Assembly: GCA_030280995.1 (NCBI GenBank)
Contig: JASXTE010000013.1
Location: 12,281,501-12,345,500, forward strand
Origin: Hemileia vastatrix
Lineage: Eukaryota > Basidiomycota > Pucciniomycetes > Pucciniales > Zaghouaniaceae
DNA length: 64,000 nucleotides
Direction of reading: 5' to 3'
Shown here: piece by piece, positions 45,364 to 57,251 of the stretch
Numbering within the stretch: the stretch's first letter is position 1
Layout: every line of letters begins with the position of its first letter
Notes under the pieces: model-generated
What the model was told of the DNA's origin: nothing
What the model saw: the letters and a program-made list of their open reading frames with translations, nothing else
Database searches by the model: none
Position numbers and translations under genes: made by a program

Positions 45364-46044
45364 CTAGATGTTGAGGCACAGCCCTCTACTAATAGGCCTC
45401 TGGAGCTCCTCATCCGATATCCTTTTCTTCCCATTAGCTCTGTGTACATTGACTTCATCAATGTCTATGGTGCTTGGGTCCCTGGAACTGGCCCCGCCTG
45501 ACAGGTAATAGATACACCACTGAAAAGCGCCACTCCACCCATCCATTTGCTGATGTGTGAGCTTGTTGTTGATTTGGATAGCTAGTTCCATGAGTTCTTG
45601 GAGGGAGATTGGACAAGGTTTACTAATTAGGATGTTCCTGATTTTTTGTGAGAGCCCATTTCTAAAGTGAAACTTGAGTGCTCCTTCTCCCCATGTTGTA
45701 ACATAGCTGGGGTGGCCCTGGAATTCAGACACATACTCAGGGAAAGAGTGTTTCTGTTTCAACTTGTTGAGAGAGTGCACTGAAGCTGTGGCAACATTAG
45801 GATAACGAAATTCAAATTTAAATTCCACCATGAACTGACAGAAATTTGTTTTCAACTTTCTATTTCCAAGGAGTTCCTTTGCATATGGCCTTGCCCAGTG
45901 TGCCGCCTTTTCTGTGAGGTATGAGATTGCAAATCTAATTTTTGATTACTTATCTGGGAAATGATAATGGTTGAGAAGACACAAAGATTTAACTGAAATT
46001 TGTACTGATCTGTCTGGTAACCTTGATTTCTATCAAAGATTTCT
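45364..46044 (-). pseudogene. Element E gag, main piece
   Basis: Capsid-type sequence: EIFDRNQG (about 46030), FAISYLTEKAAHWARPYAKE (about 45920), FCQFMVEFKFEFRYP, SVHSLNKLKQKHSFPEYVSE and FRNGLSQKIRNIL (45855-45367). The order and motifs follow the Gag capsid of Tf1-like/Ty3 elements. Upstream codons continue at 49763, beyond element F, with GPMISVP directly before EIFDRNQ. Confidence 0.7.
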
Positions 46045-49000
46045 CACCAGACAATATGGGGGCGGACTTGCTAGCAAGTCTGAAACCTCAAACCCTAATT
46101 CATATATTTTTGAGCCCAAATTAAATTAGTGATGAATCCACCTAGAAAAAATTTTGAAATTCTGGTGAAGTCAATATGAATACAACTTGAACATTTAATA
46201 AAGAATAGGTAATAATACTTTGAAAAAATATTGAGATATTAAGAATGATATTTATTATAGAAATTTTAATACAGTGCAGACCACACCCAAATTATTTTTT
46301 AAAAAAAATATTTTTTAAAATATTTATGCAGTTTTTTTGCAATTTTTAAAAAAAGAACACCAAAGAATAGATTTGGTAAGATACTATCTGACATAATTAT
46401 ATAAGTTTCTTTGGCCAGCAATACGTGGAGAAACTATACCTTAAAATATGTCAATTTATTCATGAAAGATTATTTTTTGCATTTATATTATTTAATGTAT
46501 TGTTTTCAAGTATTGAAAATATTATATACTTATTTTATGACTAGATAGTATTGAATATTATAAATCATTAAAATATCCAAAGAAGGTGCAAAAATCTTAG
46601 AAATGATTTTACAAAGACTTTACTTAGACATATAATTTTCAAATTCATTTGACATACTATATTTTACTAGTAAATAAAAAAATATTTCATACTAATATTT
46701 ATTAAAATTTTTTTTTTTGGTGAAGAACAGAGTTCACTGCCATAAAATATTAGCTGAAAAATGAAATATATAAGGTGAAACAATTAACTCCAAAGTAGTT
46801 TTAGACATACATTAGAATATTAAATAGGATACTAAAGCTGTAAGTTTACTTTATCATGTAAATTATTTTTGAATTATGGTGTAAGGATTTGTATAATTGT
46901 TCAATAACTCAACATAAAGATGTATTGATAATTTTTATATACATTTTAATATAAAGAATGAGAAGTAATATGATATAAAAAATACCCATATAATATTTTT
47001 ATAATTTTTCTTTCAAACATTTTTATGAAATGTGGTTGATAATTATATATATGACAAAAAACAATAGGTATTATAGAAAATAATTGTAACCAAAATAAAA
47101 AGATTAAATTTTAAACCATTCTCATAGGTCTCATTAGGTTAGCTTACATATTTTAGAATGTACATGTGAGTTCTTCTGGTGAGGTGAAAAAAATCTTCTA
47201 TGTGAATCATGGGCTTCCAATGAAGATTTACCACAAGATATAATGATAAAATTATTATTTTTTCTTAATTTCTTAATTTAAGGCTACTATATGTACTATA
47301 ATAAATAAATTCAATTACTAAAAACTCAGGGAAAGAAAAAGTATAAAATTTCTTAATACATGTATTATTTTTTAATCAGTAAAATAAACAACTCTCTGAG
47401 ATCTCTTAATTTTTAAAAATCTTTTTCCACAATAAATATATAAAATTTTTAAAATTAAATATCTTAACTTTGATAGAGCTTAGATTGAACTCTCAATGAC
47501 AACCTATGCATGACTGTGGTTCAATCTTAGTTAAACTGTGAGAAGTTCTTTTAATTTCTTAAAATTAAAAAAAAGTTATTATAATGTAAGTCTAAGTTTC
47601 TTTTTAAAAAGTTATTTTTTCTACATTAAAGTTATGGGAATAAATAAAAAAATTTAAATTTTTTAAAAAAAAATTTAAATTTTTAAAAATTTTTTTTTTC
47701 AAAAAGTTGTTATTTTATTTCCAATTATTATAGAATAATTTTGCTTTCAATTGATAGACTGAAAAAATTCTAAAGCTATGTTTATATTCTTATAATATCT
47801 ATAAATAGTTTCCAGAGCTCCTATTAATACTCAATATACTTTAAAAAAAGAAAAAAAATCTCTTTTAAATAAAAATATTGCAGGTACTTCCTGGTAACAC
47901 ATTCTTTAATATAGATATATATGTTTAAGTTTAAATCAATTCCAATGCATAAAAATAGATTTTATAAAGATATAAACATAAAATCTTCTTCAAAAATTTA
48001 AATTTCAATCAAAGTTAACTTATTAACTTTTTTTTCAGCTTTAATCTTCACTGGAAATTCATAGTAATCTCTCATTTGAAATTTATTTAAGTAAAAAATT
48101 AATTATTCATGTATTGAATTTTGATAATTAAAATATTTAAGATGATTTATATAGTATTATTTTCTAGAAAGTATCAAATATATTGATATATTAAATGTAT
48201 AAGATATTTATTTTTACCTATTGGTTTTATTATCTTATTTCAAATAAAGAATTGAAAAACAATTAACCTATATTTCTAGCATGAGGAGAAGATGCAATTT
48301 TAGAGCTTTAAAATTATCTTGTACATTTATTTATTTCACCAACCAAGAGTATGATCCTCTACAATATTAATTAAGAAGATTTGAATAAAAAATCTGAATT
48401 CTTTTTACATATATTTTAAATTATTTTAATAAATTTATACTAATCAGAACTTAATTTTTATAATGTTAGCAATTTATATTTTCATGGTTCAAGTTATCTA
48501 TTGTATCTTTCTTAAAAAAAAATTTATATAGATGTCTTTCTACAAGTAAAATTATGGAATGATGGATAATATCAGTTCTACCACTTTGGTACAGTATTTG
48601 ATTTTTATAAAAGCCTTGAATTTAATCTTGTGCACCTCTTCTTACATGGAAACACTGTAAAATTTATGATGTGAGTCTCCAGATGAACAGTATTTTTATC
48701 TCAGATATCAGAATTAAAGTACACTATACTATTCAGCTAAAATTTTTAAGAAATTTTCCCGTATTTACTTAAAAGTTATTTTCATAACTTTAGGCTACGA
48801 TTATTTGTGTTTTTTATGAAAGGAATTCACTGAGTTGTATTTTTTTTGAGTTCTCTAGATCACTTCACCAACTGAAAGTATTCCAAAAAATATTTATGAA
48901 ATCAATATAAAAGATATTCTAAAATCTAGATAGATATTTCATTTAGTCATGATATACTATATATATTGTCTTAGTAGCTGAGGGATTGGTATAATTTTAA

Positions 49001-49762
49001 AAAGAGAAAAATATTTCAAGGATTTTTTTTCATTTTCTTACATTTCCTATGCCCCAAAAATGCATTGAAGTCTAAAGCCTAAATATATAAGCTAATTCTA
49101 AGATAAATAATCAACTATTTTTCATTTAAAAGTGTTTAGTGTAAATAAGTTGTGAAAGTTCTTCATTTAGTCAAAAAGCTTCAAAAATAATTACCATACT
49201 TTAAATTTTGGTTTTCCATGTTTTTAATTGTAATCTATAATAAATAATTTAATTTTTCTTTTGATTTCTTTAAAGAAAACTCAATAGATTGAAATATACC
49301 ATTTTTAAATCTTGACATTCAAAAAATACATCAAAGAGAAATTCAGTTTATATTGTTTTAATAATAAAATTAAAGTTTTTTAATTCTGGAAAAACAGTTG
49401 TAGGTAATAGAAAAAGTCACTGATTTTTTTATATGTAATCTGAAGGTTTTTAATAACATTATTGTATTTAAGAATTGTGATATTATTGATATATTTTCAT
49501 TGATAAGCTTAAATTAATGACATATTATTTAAATAAGTTGCATCAAAAAATACTGTGCATTGAGTAGATTCATGGAATGATTTTTTCTGGCTTCCATTCA
49601 GTTATCCCCACACTTTCACTATTTTTTCAATATAGATTCATTATATTTTTTGTGATACTTCAAGCAAGTGTTCAGAATTACTTTAGTCTGAGTTCCATCT
49701 TATTTCCATCTGACTTCAAGTGGAGGACTTTCTAGCAAGTCCCCCCCAAATATTGTGTGGTG
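46045..49762. mobile_element. Element F: 3.7-kb non-coding DNA transposon with CACCA ends
   Basis: Left end CACCAGACAATATGGGGG followed by palindrome GACTTGCTAGCAAGTC. Right end (minus strand) CACCACACAATATTTG, a G-run, then GACTTGCTAGAAAGTC. It is flanked by TCT on both sides (46042-46044 and 49763-49765), a 3-bp target duplication. Repeats GAGTTCCATC and TTTCCATCTG lie inside the right end as in the MITE at 43.7 kb. The interior is very A/T-rich with no ORF of note. It is probably a non-autonomous relative moved in trans by a CACTA/Plavaka-type transposase. It splits the gag of element E. Confidence 0.75.
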
Positions 49763-49846
49763 TCTGGGACAGAAATCATTGGGCCTTTAACAAGAAGTGC
49801 TGGTGTTGTGGGCTGTGCCTGTGCATCAGCTTTAGCAGTGTCCAGT
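49763..49846 (-). pseudogene. Element E gag, middle fragment
   Basis: On the minus strand this reads DTAKADAQAQPTTPALLVKG, then PMISVP, in frame with EIFDRNQ across the excised F. It ends where LTR G begins. Only the linker before the capsid is present. Confidence 0.5.
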
Positions 49847-50239
49847 TCTGCTTCTGTGGGGCCCTGGTGAGGTCTTCCAACATTGGAAGAGGCCTTTGTT
49901 GGTCTGTTTGGAACTGTTTTTGTATGTCTTAATTGACATTGGTCAAATAATTAAGTGTTATTTTGTTTATATGTAGTGGATTTTGGGACTATCAGTATGG
50001 ATAGCCCTGGTTTTTCTCTATATTTGATGTCTTGATGATATTTTTCACATTCCAAGCTTTAAGGGGTCATTCCCTCATTTTTCATTTTTAAAAGATAGCT
50101 GTTTAATTTTTTTTTTGTGTTTTACAGGCTAACGTTAAGTCTTAGGGTGAAGTGCTTAGTACCATTAAGTAGAGCCAATTTGGCTCTATATTTTATTTCT
50201 CAATGTTCTCATATCTTAACTTTGTGTTTTAAGGGATTT

Positions 50240-51740
50240 TGTCAGCCTGTATATCTCCAGGACTGAGTAAAAAGTAATTATAAGTTATGTTAAACACATG
50301 AACTATACATGGGAATAATAAATAAGAGTACAAAAATAGTATACATAAGTAAAATTATGATAATACACAAAAAATGCCATTATAACACCTTATATACACG
50401 CATATATCCACCTTTTATAGGTCTTATGTACTTAATATTAAGTTGGAATATGTTAGGGTAATCTTAAGAACCTTAAGTATAAGGCTACATAATTTTTAAG
50501 TACACTTAAAGCTGTTATATTCATTGTTTTATGCAAAAAACAAGAAATGCGCTTTATTTCACTTAAAAGTTGACTATATGCGCTATAAAATTGAGAATAT
50601 CAAAATTGCGCTTTGACAGATCAATTGGGCTCATTTAGAACTATTGATTTGGCTATTTAAATGCATAAAAATAACACTTCTCAAATTTGGTGTTTTTTAT
50701 GCCAAAAATGGCTTCTGTGTACTGGCCACATACTGCCTGCTTTTTTCCCGTGTGAATAGCTTCATTTTTAGCAAAGTTAGCTTTTTCACACTATAATTAC
50801 CCCACATTCTACGCCCACTGTGGGGAAACACACTAAAATAGGCGACAGGCGCTTATTTAGTGTCCTAGCTTAATTAATAATGCATTGACCTTGTTTATAT
50901 GCACTAATTTCATTAATAACCTCACTCTTGGCACTTTATTTCATCACCACGCTTAAATTCGCCTAATTTTAGTCAAGGATTTACCCGTGCAAGAGCCTTC
51001 CAAGAACTGCATGTAGTTACCCCACATCTCACGCTCTTTTTTAAGTTTTTGGGTGGTTTCTCAGTCAATTTTGGTTATTTTTGAATGGGAATTTCACGTA
51101 GTATAATGTCAGGATTAGCCCCATTATTTCTACAGTCAATCCCCCTTATTATTAAGCTATTATTAACCTTAAAAAATCTCCTTTAGTCTTTAATATTATT
51201 GTTTTATACGCATATACTCTCTTTTTGTCTTTTTCTTTAATTTTGATGGATTTCCCTTATTATTACAGAATTTTGGCGGTTGTTACTCTTCTAATTATGT
51301 CATGGGTTACTGGGAATGTTGATGGGCATGTCTATTAGTTGTTTAGAGGCGTCATTAACTGTGTATTGGGTGGTACATCAAGGGAATCATGGGGGAACTC
51401 AGTGTGTATAAAAGGAGGAGGTTTTTGGGTTGTATTTCTTCATTCTTTATCATTACAATTCAACCAATATAACCAAACCAATTACAATACCTATCAATTA
51501 GTACTTTTATAAGACTTTTGAATAGTATCTGAATTTATATAATCTATTTTTCTACCAACTATAAAGATTGTAAGCCATATATAAGAATAGTGAGAATTAT
51601 ATTACTGAGACCTTTATATTTGATTATATTTTACAACTTAGTGGATTAGTATTACAGTATTCATACAGGACCATTTAAATCTTCTAGACAACTGACTATT
51701 CAAGCTAGTTCACGTCCTTGTACTTGACCCTAGCCTGACA
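50240..51740 (+). repeat. Element C 5' LTR
   Basis: 1501 bp, TGTCAGCCTG to CTAGCCTGACA. A TATA-like TATAAAAGGAGG at about 51410 sits upstream of a CT/AC-rich leader, as expected for the LTR promoter. Confidence 0.93.
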
Positions 51741-52408
51741 ATTGGGGACCTTTCCTCAAGAATTCTGTTATAATCCTGTAAGTGAAATTTTCAAGAGAAG
51801 GTGCATGTAAATAATATCCCTATAGAAATATTTGGATAATTACAACAGGTTGGGGTCACTTATATAGTGATTTCAGAAAAAGAAGCCCTGTTATATTATA
51901 AAATTGTGATATTGAATCAACAATTTTACCACTAATTTAACTTATAATTGTTATTAGTGGGTCTGTCAATAGAACAATTAAATTTGAGATCTTTGCAGAT
52001 AAAATTTTTACCACTAATTTAACATATACTTGTTCTTAGTGGGAGTCTGTCAATAGACCAATTAAATTTGTGATCTTTGCAGATAATAAACCAATTAAAC
52101 TGATTAATTGTTTTCTTTTAACAGGACTCTTAATCTTTTCTTTTATTGGTTTGTAAAATTCATTAAATATTTAGAAAGAATCATACTGACAGTTGTTTTC
52201 TTTTGAATATAAAAACACGGCTACATATTGTAGATCAGTTAAATCAAGTGACCACATAAAAGCATATTTGACTTTTGGCACTTAAATATTCACTTCATAC
52301 CAATAAGTAAGCAATAAAATTGTCTTCAGTGGTATTGATAAATATTGATAAAACTCCTTTTTGAAGTTTTCATATCTAAACTTTCAATTCTTTAAATTCC
52401 ACGTAAAA

Positions 52409-54574
52409 ATGTGTGACAACAATGACATTGTAAGTAATAAGGCAAAACCTTATAACTTAAGAACTAGAGCTGAAAGACCTGTTACAGGACATCCAAATGG
52501 AGGGTCAAGAATCACCAGTAACAATAAACAACACTCCGCCAATGTCTCTGGAGGAAAGGGAAAAGCTTTTAAAGCAGGTTTCAATAAGGAAAACAAAAAA
52601 TACTTTACAATAACAAGTTCACTCCCTATCCACCCTACTGAACACCTTGACAATAAGAGTCAACAATATAGTGGACCAGATCAACAATCTGGAAAAGAGA
52701 GCAGCTCAAGGTTTCATAGAAGTCAACCAAGCTCTAGTGGACATAAAGACTCAACCACCAACAGTGGCACCCAAAAATTCCATAGCAACACCTCCAGCCC
52801 AAGAGGAGGACCAAACAATTACAGTAAGCAAATGGAAATGGGATTGGTATGCCCAAAACTACAACAATCCTCAACAGCAGGGCTCCAGCAGTCACCCTTA
52901 CAGGGGAACGGCAAGGAGAGGCAGGGGAAGTGGGATAAGACCTTGGTAAGTCATCCAACTTCTTATGATCAATTATATCAACCTGAAAATAAATTACTTA
53001 TAGGTAATGAGATTGATAAGGAAATATTGGATATTATTGATAAGGATTTAAAGGATTATTCATTTGAACAGAATATGTTAAACTTGTCTTTACATGAGGA
53101 CAATGTAAATAGTTTTATTGATCACCAGCAAAATACTATTAATATAAAAATGGAATCAAATGAATTAAATCTTGACCCTGATAATGAGTCTTCTGAATTG
53201 GACACGGAAAAAATAGAATATTTTTTAAAAGAGAATCCAATGGAATCAAAAATAATAAGTAAATTATTATTGAGAATTGAAAAATTGGAAGAGTTCTCAA
53301 AAGAGTCAAACATTAATACAGAAAATGTATTATTACAACTAACACAATCATTGAGTACCACAGCCAATAAACTAAAAATTATTGAAAATTCAAATAATGA
53401 ATTAATCAATGAGAATAAAAGATTAAAATCTGAGATTAGAAATTTAGAAAGTAAATTAGAACACTCTCAGAATATTATGGCTACCATAGAGGGACGTGTA
53501 AAATTGTCTTTTTCAAATGTAAATGATACCTTAAATCATGTACCTGTGATAAAAGATAGGTTACAAAGAGTAGAAATTGAAGTAGCTAACATTTTGAAAA
53601 ATACTGAAACAATAAAAGATAATACCTCTTATGTAGAAAGAGTACCAGTTTTTATGAAACACTCTGATGATAAACCAATGATTGAACATGAACATAGTGT
53701 TATGGGCTCTGAGAATATAAAATCAGTAAAAGATGAAATAAATGATCATCTTTCTAAAGTAAGTGAATTACTCAATATTCCTCAGGTTAGGGAAGCAAAA
53801 ACTAGCCAAAAGAACTGGCCTAAGCTAGATCAGTACCCTTCTTTTGACGGGGATTCAAAATCTGATTGGCAACAATTCATACAAAGAACTGATAACTTAA
53901 AATTTTCATACAAATTACCTGATGAAGAAATTACTTCAAAGTTAATATCTTTATTTACAGATGTGGCCTTATTATGGTTTGAATCTGTATTGAGTGAGGG
54001 AATTAATTACTCCTGGAATGAATGGAAGGCACTAATTGAAAGGCAATTTGGTGGCCCAAAATTTAGAATCACTCAACAAAGACTGTATGAAAGGGCCAGA
54101 TATAATCCAAATGCTGGAGATAAACCCATGGTCTTCTTAATGAATTTAATAAAAATCATGAAAGCTATGGATCCAAAAATGGATTATGAAGAGTGGAAAG
54201 AAAAAATAATATACAAGTTGCCTATATCAGTTAGAGACATTATTGTAGCTAGAACTGAAACTGTCAGAGACACCTCTGGATTCATTAATATATGCAATGA
54301 GATATTATTAAACCACAAGTATGAAACCAAGTATAGTAATTACAGACAAAGTGTTGAAGTGGTAAAACCTACTACAAGTAAGTTACCAGTGGAAAAGAAA
54401 AAACCTTCAGCTCCCCTTGTCCCTAAGAGACAAGAAAATAACACTTGTTACAAATGTAATGAACCTTGGGTTAAAGGTCACACGTGTAAGAAAAGAATAA
54501 ATGTTATTGAAACCTCACAGAATTCTGAACCTAGTAATCATGAAGATGAGAATGTGGAATCCAGTGAGGATTGA
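52409..54574 (+). CDS. gag: Element C Gag, intact
   Basis: About 721 aa from ATG at 52409 (the open frame extends upstream to 52361). Builds the retrotransposon particle and binds its RNA. The N-terminal 200 residues are polar, low-complexity and overlap a +1 ORF. A long coiled coil follows (about residues 280-420). The capsid domain has LDQYPSFDGDSKSDWQQFIQ, ALIERQFGGPKFRITQ and KLPISVRDIIVART (residues about 480-640). A zinc knuckle CYKCNEPWVKGHTC near the end has the CX2C...HXC form common in fungal and plant Ty3 Gags. Gag ends in TGA at 54572, and the same frame stays open into the protease. The homologous site in element A has no stop (SSDYDSNISYSDENE), so this is either a single nonsense change or a readthrough site. 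Confidence 0.85.
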   Translation: MCDNNDIVSNKAKPYNLRTRAERPVTGHPNGGSRITSNNKQHSANVSGGKGKAFKAGFNKENKKYFTITSSLPIHPTEHLDNKSQQYSGPDQQSGKESSSRFHRSQPSSSGHKDSTTNSGTQKFHSNTSSPRGGPNNYSKQMEMGLVCPKLQQSSTAGLQQSPLQGNGKERQGKWDKTLVSHPTSYDQLYQPENKLLIGNEIDKEILDIIDKDLKDYSFEQNMLNLSLHEDNVNSFIDHQQNTINIKMESNELNLDPDNESSELDTEKIEYFLKENPMESKIISKLLLRIEKLEEFSKESNINTENVLLQLTQSLSTTANKLKIIENSNNELINENKRLKSEIRNLESKLEHSQNIMATIEGRVKLSFSNVNDTLNHVPVIKDRLQRVEIEVANILKNTETIKDNTSYVERVPVFMKHSDDKPMIEHEHSVMGSENIKSVKDEINDHLSKVSELLNIPQVREAKTSQKNWPKLDQYPSFDGDSKSDWQQFIQRTDNLKFSYKLPDEEITSKLISLFTDVALLWFESVLSEGINYSWNEWKALIERQFGGPKFRITQQRLYERARYNPNAGDKPMVFLMNLIKIMKAMDPKMDYEEWKEKIIYKLPISVRDIIVARTETVRDTSGFINICNEILLNHKYETKYSNYRQSVEVVKPTTSKLPVEKKKPSAPLVPKRQENNTCYKCNEPWVKGHTCKKRINVIETSQNSEPSNHEDENVESSED
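52647..52949 (+). CDS. Element C overlapping +1-frame ORF
   Basis: 101 codons in the +1 frame of gag, with MTIRVNNIVDQINNLEKRAA (coiled coil), SKWKWDWY, HPYRGTARRGRGSG and IRPW-stop. Upstream in the same frame QDIQMEGQ and MSLEEREKLLKQ are still readable before one stop, matching QDITMEGQ and MSIEEKDTLLKK in element A. The stop TGG TAA overlaps a GTAAGT in all three related elements. Confidence 0.5.
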   Translation: MTIRVNNIVDQINNLEKRAAQGFIEVNQALVDIKTQPPTVAPKNSIATPPAQEEDQTITVSKWKWDWYAQNYNNPQQQGSSSHPYRGTARRGRGSGIRPW

Positions 54575-55567
54575 AAGAGTAACATATCTTACAGTGATGA
54601 TGAAAATGAGATATTTGTATTAGAACAGGATATAATGTTCCTGAATGATGCTATACCTCATACAGACACATCTTTAACTTCCATAGAGGAAGCTGAAATA
54701 ATTAAAGATGTATCTCATGATACTTACAAAATAACACCTATCAGAGCACCTATTATCATATGTGGAAAAGAAATGAATGCCATTCTTGACACTGGGGCTG
54801 CAGGTAGTGTAGTTTCACTTAATGCATTAATGAAACTTGATAGTAAGTACCAGGAAAAACTAGAACCTGTTCAGACAAAGAACTGGAGGGGTTTTGGTTC
54901 AGTATTAAATCCAATTGGCAAATACAAAACTGCTGTATTCTTTAAATATAATAATGGATATGTTAGAGCAGTTTGTGAATTTGTAGTAATGGATAATAAT
55001 AATTGTAGTGATTGGTTTATTATTGGCAATGATTTATTGACAAAATTTGGCATTAAACTAGATCCTGCAAACAGTTGTTTCACCATAGGGGTGAATGGTA
55101 AAAGGAAATTCAAAATATGTTCTGAAAATTCAGTATATGCCATTTCTCCTAGAGAAGAACAACTGCAAGGTGGAAGAACCACCAATGAAGTGGGTGAATT
55201 GGAAAATGAAATCCAAAAAGCCTCTTTCAGTCCTCAACTCTCAAAAATTGAACAAGAAGACATTTTGAGATTGATTAAATCATATCCTATGGCATTTGCT
55301 CATGGATCAAATGAACTAGGATTGGTCAAAGACCATGCAAATGATCCTGACTTATTTCCAAAAAGAAGGGGAAGGCCTAAAAAGCAACCTGAAGGAATTG
55401 TGGAAAAAGCAGAGATTGAAAAATACTCAAGAAAAGAATCCTTACTAAAGAAAAAGGAACTGAGTATTTACTAAGATTTAAAGGGAAATCAAATGAATTT
55501 GATAAATGGATACCTGAAAAAGAAATTTCTAATTTATCCACCCTTCTTAAAAAATTTAAACAGAAAT
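54575..55567 (+). pseudogene. Element C protease fused by deletion to chromodomain remnant
   Basis: Protease with active-site AILDTGAAGSVVSL (about 54780-54820), kept intact, and WFIIGNDLLTKFG. At about 55336, after NELGLVKDH, the sequence jumps straight to NDPDLFPKRRGRPKKQPEGI, which in element A lies just before the chromodomain. Everything from RT to integrase is missing. The two parental sites share ACCAT, suggesting a microhomology deletion. A one-base loss in an A run near 55418 then shifts the chromodomain (EYLLRFKGKSNEFDKWIPE) out of frame, so the open frame ends at 55474. Confidence 0.8.
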
Positions 55568-55750
55568 AAATTTCTGTTCAACCAGCTGAGGGGTTAAAAA
55601 ACCAGTACTCATAATATTTTATTATGTTTTATTTCTTTAAAGTTGAATCTTTAATGCTACAGATTTATTCTGAATACCTGAAAATTACAAATTAATAAAA
55701 TAAAATGTATAACTTATCATTTTTTTTATTGTTTTTTTTGGGTGGGCGAG

Positions 55751-57251
55751 TGTCAGCCTGTATATCTCCAGGACTGAGTAAAAAGTAATTATAAGTTATG
55801 TTAAACACATGAACTATACATGGGAATAATAAATAAGAGTACACAAATAGTATACATAAGTAAAATTATGATAATACACAAAAAATGCCATTATAACACC
55901 TTATATACACGCATATATCCACCTTTTATAGGTCTTATGTACTTAATATTAAGTTGGAATATGTTAGGGTAATCTTAAGAACCTTAAGTATAAGGCTACA
56001 TAATTTTTAAGTACACTTAAAGCTGTTATATTCATTGTTTTATGCAAAAAACAAGAAATGCGCTTTATTTCACTTAAAAGTTGACTATATGCACTATAAA
56101 ATTGAGAATATCAAAATTGCGCTTTGACAGATCAATTGGGCTCATTTAGAACTATTGATTTGGCTATTTAAATGCATAAAAATAACACTTTTCAAATTTG
56201 GTGTTTTTTATGCCAGAAATGGCTTCTGTGTACTGGCCACATACTGCCTGCTTTTTTCCCGTGTGAATAGCTTCATTTTTAGCAAAGTTAGCTTTTTCAC
56301 ACTATAATTACCCCACATTCTACGCCCACTGTGGGGAAACACACTAAAATAGGCGACAGGCGCTTATTTAGTGTCCTAGCTTAATTAATAATGCATTGAC
56401 CTTGTTTATATGCACTAATTTCATTAATAACCTCACTCTTGGCACTTTATTTCATCACCACGCTTAAATTCCCCTAATTTTAGTCAAGGATTTACCCGTG
56501 CAAGAGCCTGCCAAGAACTGCATGTAGTTACCCCACATCTCACGCTCTTTTTTAAGTTTTTGGGTGGTTTCTCAGTCAATTTTGGTTATTTTTGAATGGG
56601 AATTTCACGTAGTATAATGTCAGGATTAGCCCCATTATTTCTACAGTCAATCCCCCTTATTATTAAGCTATTATTAACCTTAAAAAGTCTCCTTTAGTCT
56701 TTAATATTATTGTTTTATACGCATATACTCTCTTTTTGTCTTTTTCTTTAATTTTGATGGATTTCCCTTATTATTACAGGATTTTGGCGGTTGTTACTCT
56801 TCTAATTATGTCATGGGTTACTGGGAATGTTGATGGGCATGTCTATTAGTTTTTTAGAGGCGTCATTAACTGTGTATTGGGTGGTGCATCAAGGGAATCA
56901 TGGGGGAACTCAGTGTGTATAAAAGGAGGAGGTTTTTGGGTTGTATTTCTTCATTCTTTATCATTACAATTCAACCAATATAACCAAACCAATTACAATA
57001 CATATCAATTAGTACTTTTATAAGACTTTTGAATAGTATCTGAATTTATATAATCTATTTTTCTACCAACTATAAAGATTGTAAGCCATATATAAGAATA
57101 GTGAGAATTATATTACTGAGACCTTTATATTTGATTATATTTTACAACTTAGTGGATTAGTATTACAGTATTCATACAGGACCATTTAAATCTTCTAGAC
57201 AACTGACTATTCAAGCTAGTTCACGTCCTTGTACTTGACCCTAGCCTGACA
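55751..57251 (+). repeat. Element C 3' LTR
   Basis: 1501 bp, nearly identical to 50240-51740, with point differences only and no indels that I can see. Confidence 0.93.

Larger units (their letters stand above)
50240..57251 (+). mobile_element. Element C: young Ty3/Gypsy deletion derivative
   Basis: 7012 bp with the 5-bp target duplication GATTT (50235-50239 and 57252-57256). LTRs of 1501 bp each differ at about 11 positions, so this is the most recent insertion in the window. Primer-binding site TGGGGACCTTTCC starts at 51743. The purine tract GGGTGGGCGAG ends at 55750. The interior encodes gag, protease and a chromodomain remnant. RT, RNase H and integrase are absent. Confidence 0.93.

Noticed and set aside
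52940..53007. Short intron joining the +1 ORF to gag (GTAAGT donor at the PW-stop, acceptor TATAG about 60 nt later, also in A and D)
   Set aside because: Splice-like signals are conserved in three elements, but splicing leaves TGG followed by TAA and does not join either frame to gag. The signals may be a by-product of protein conservation.
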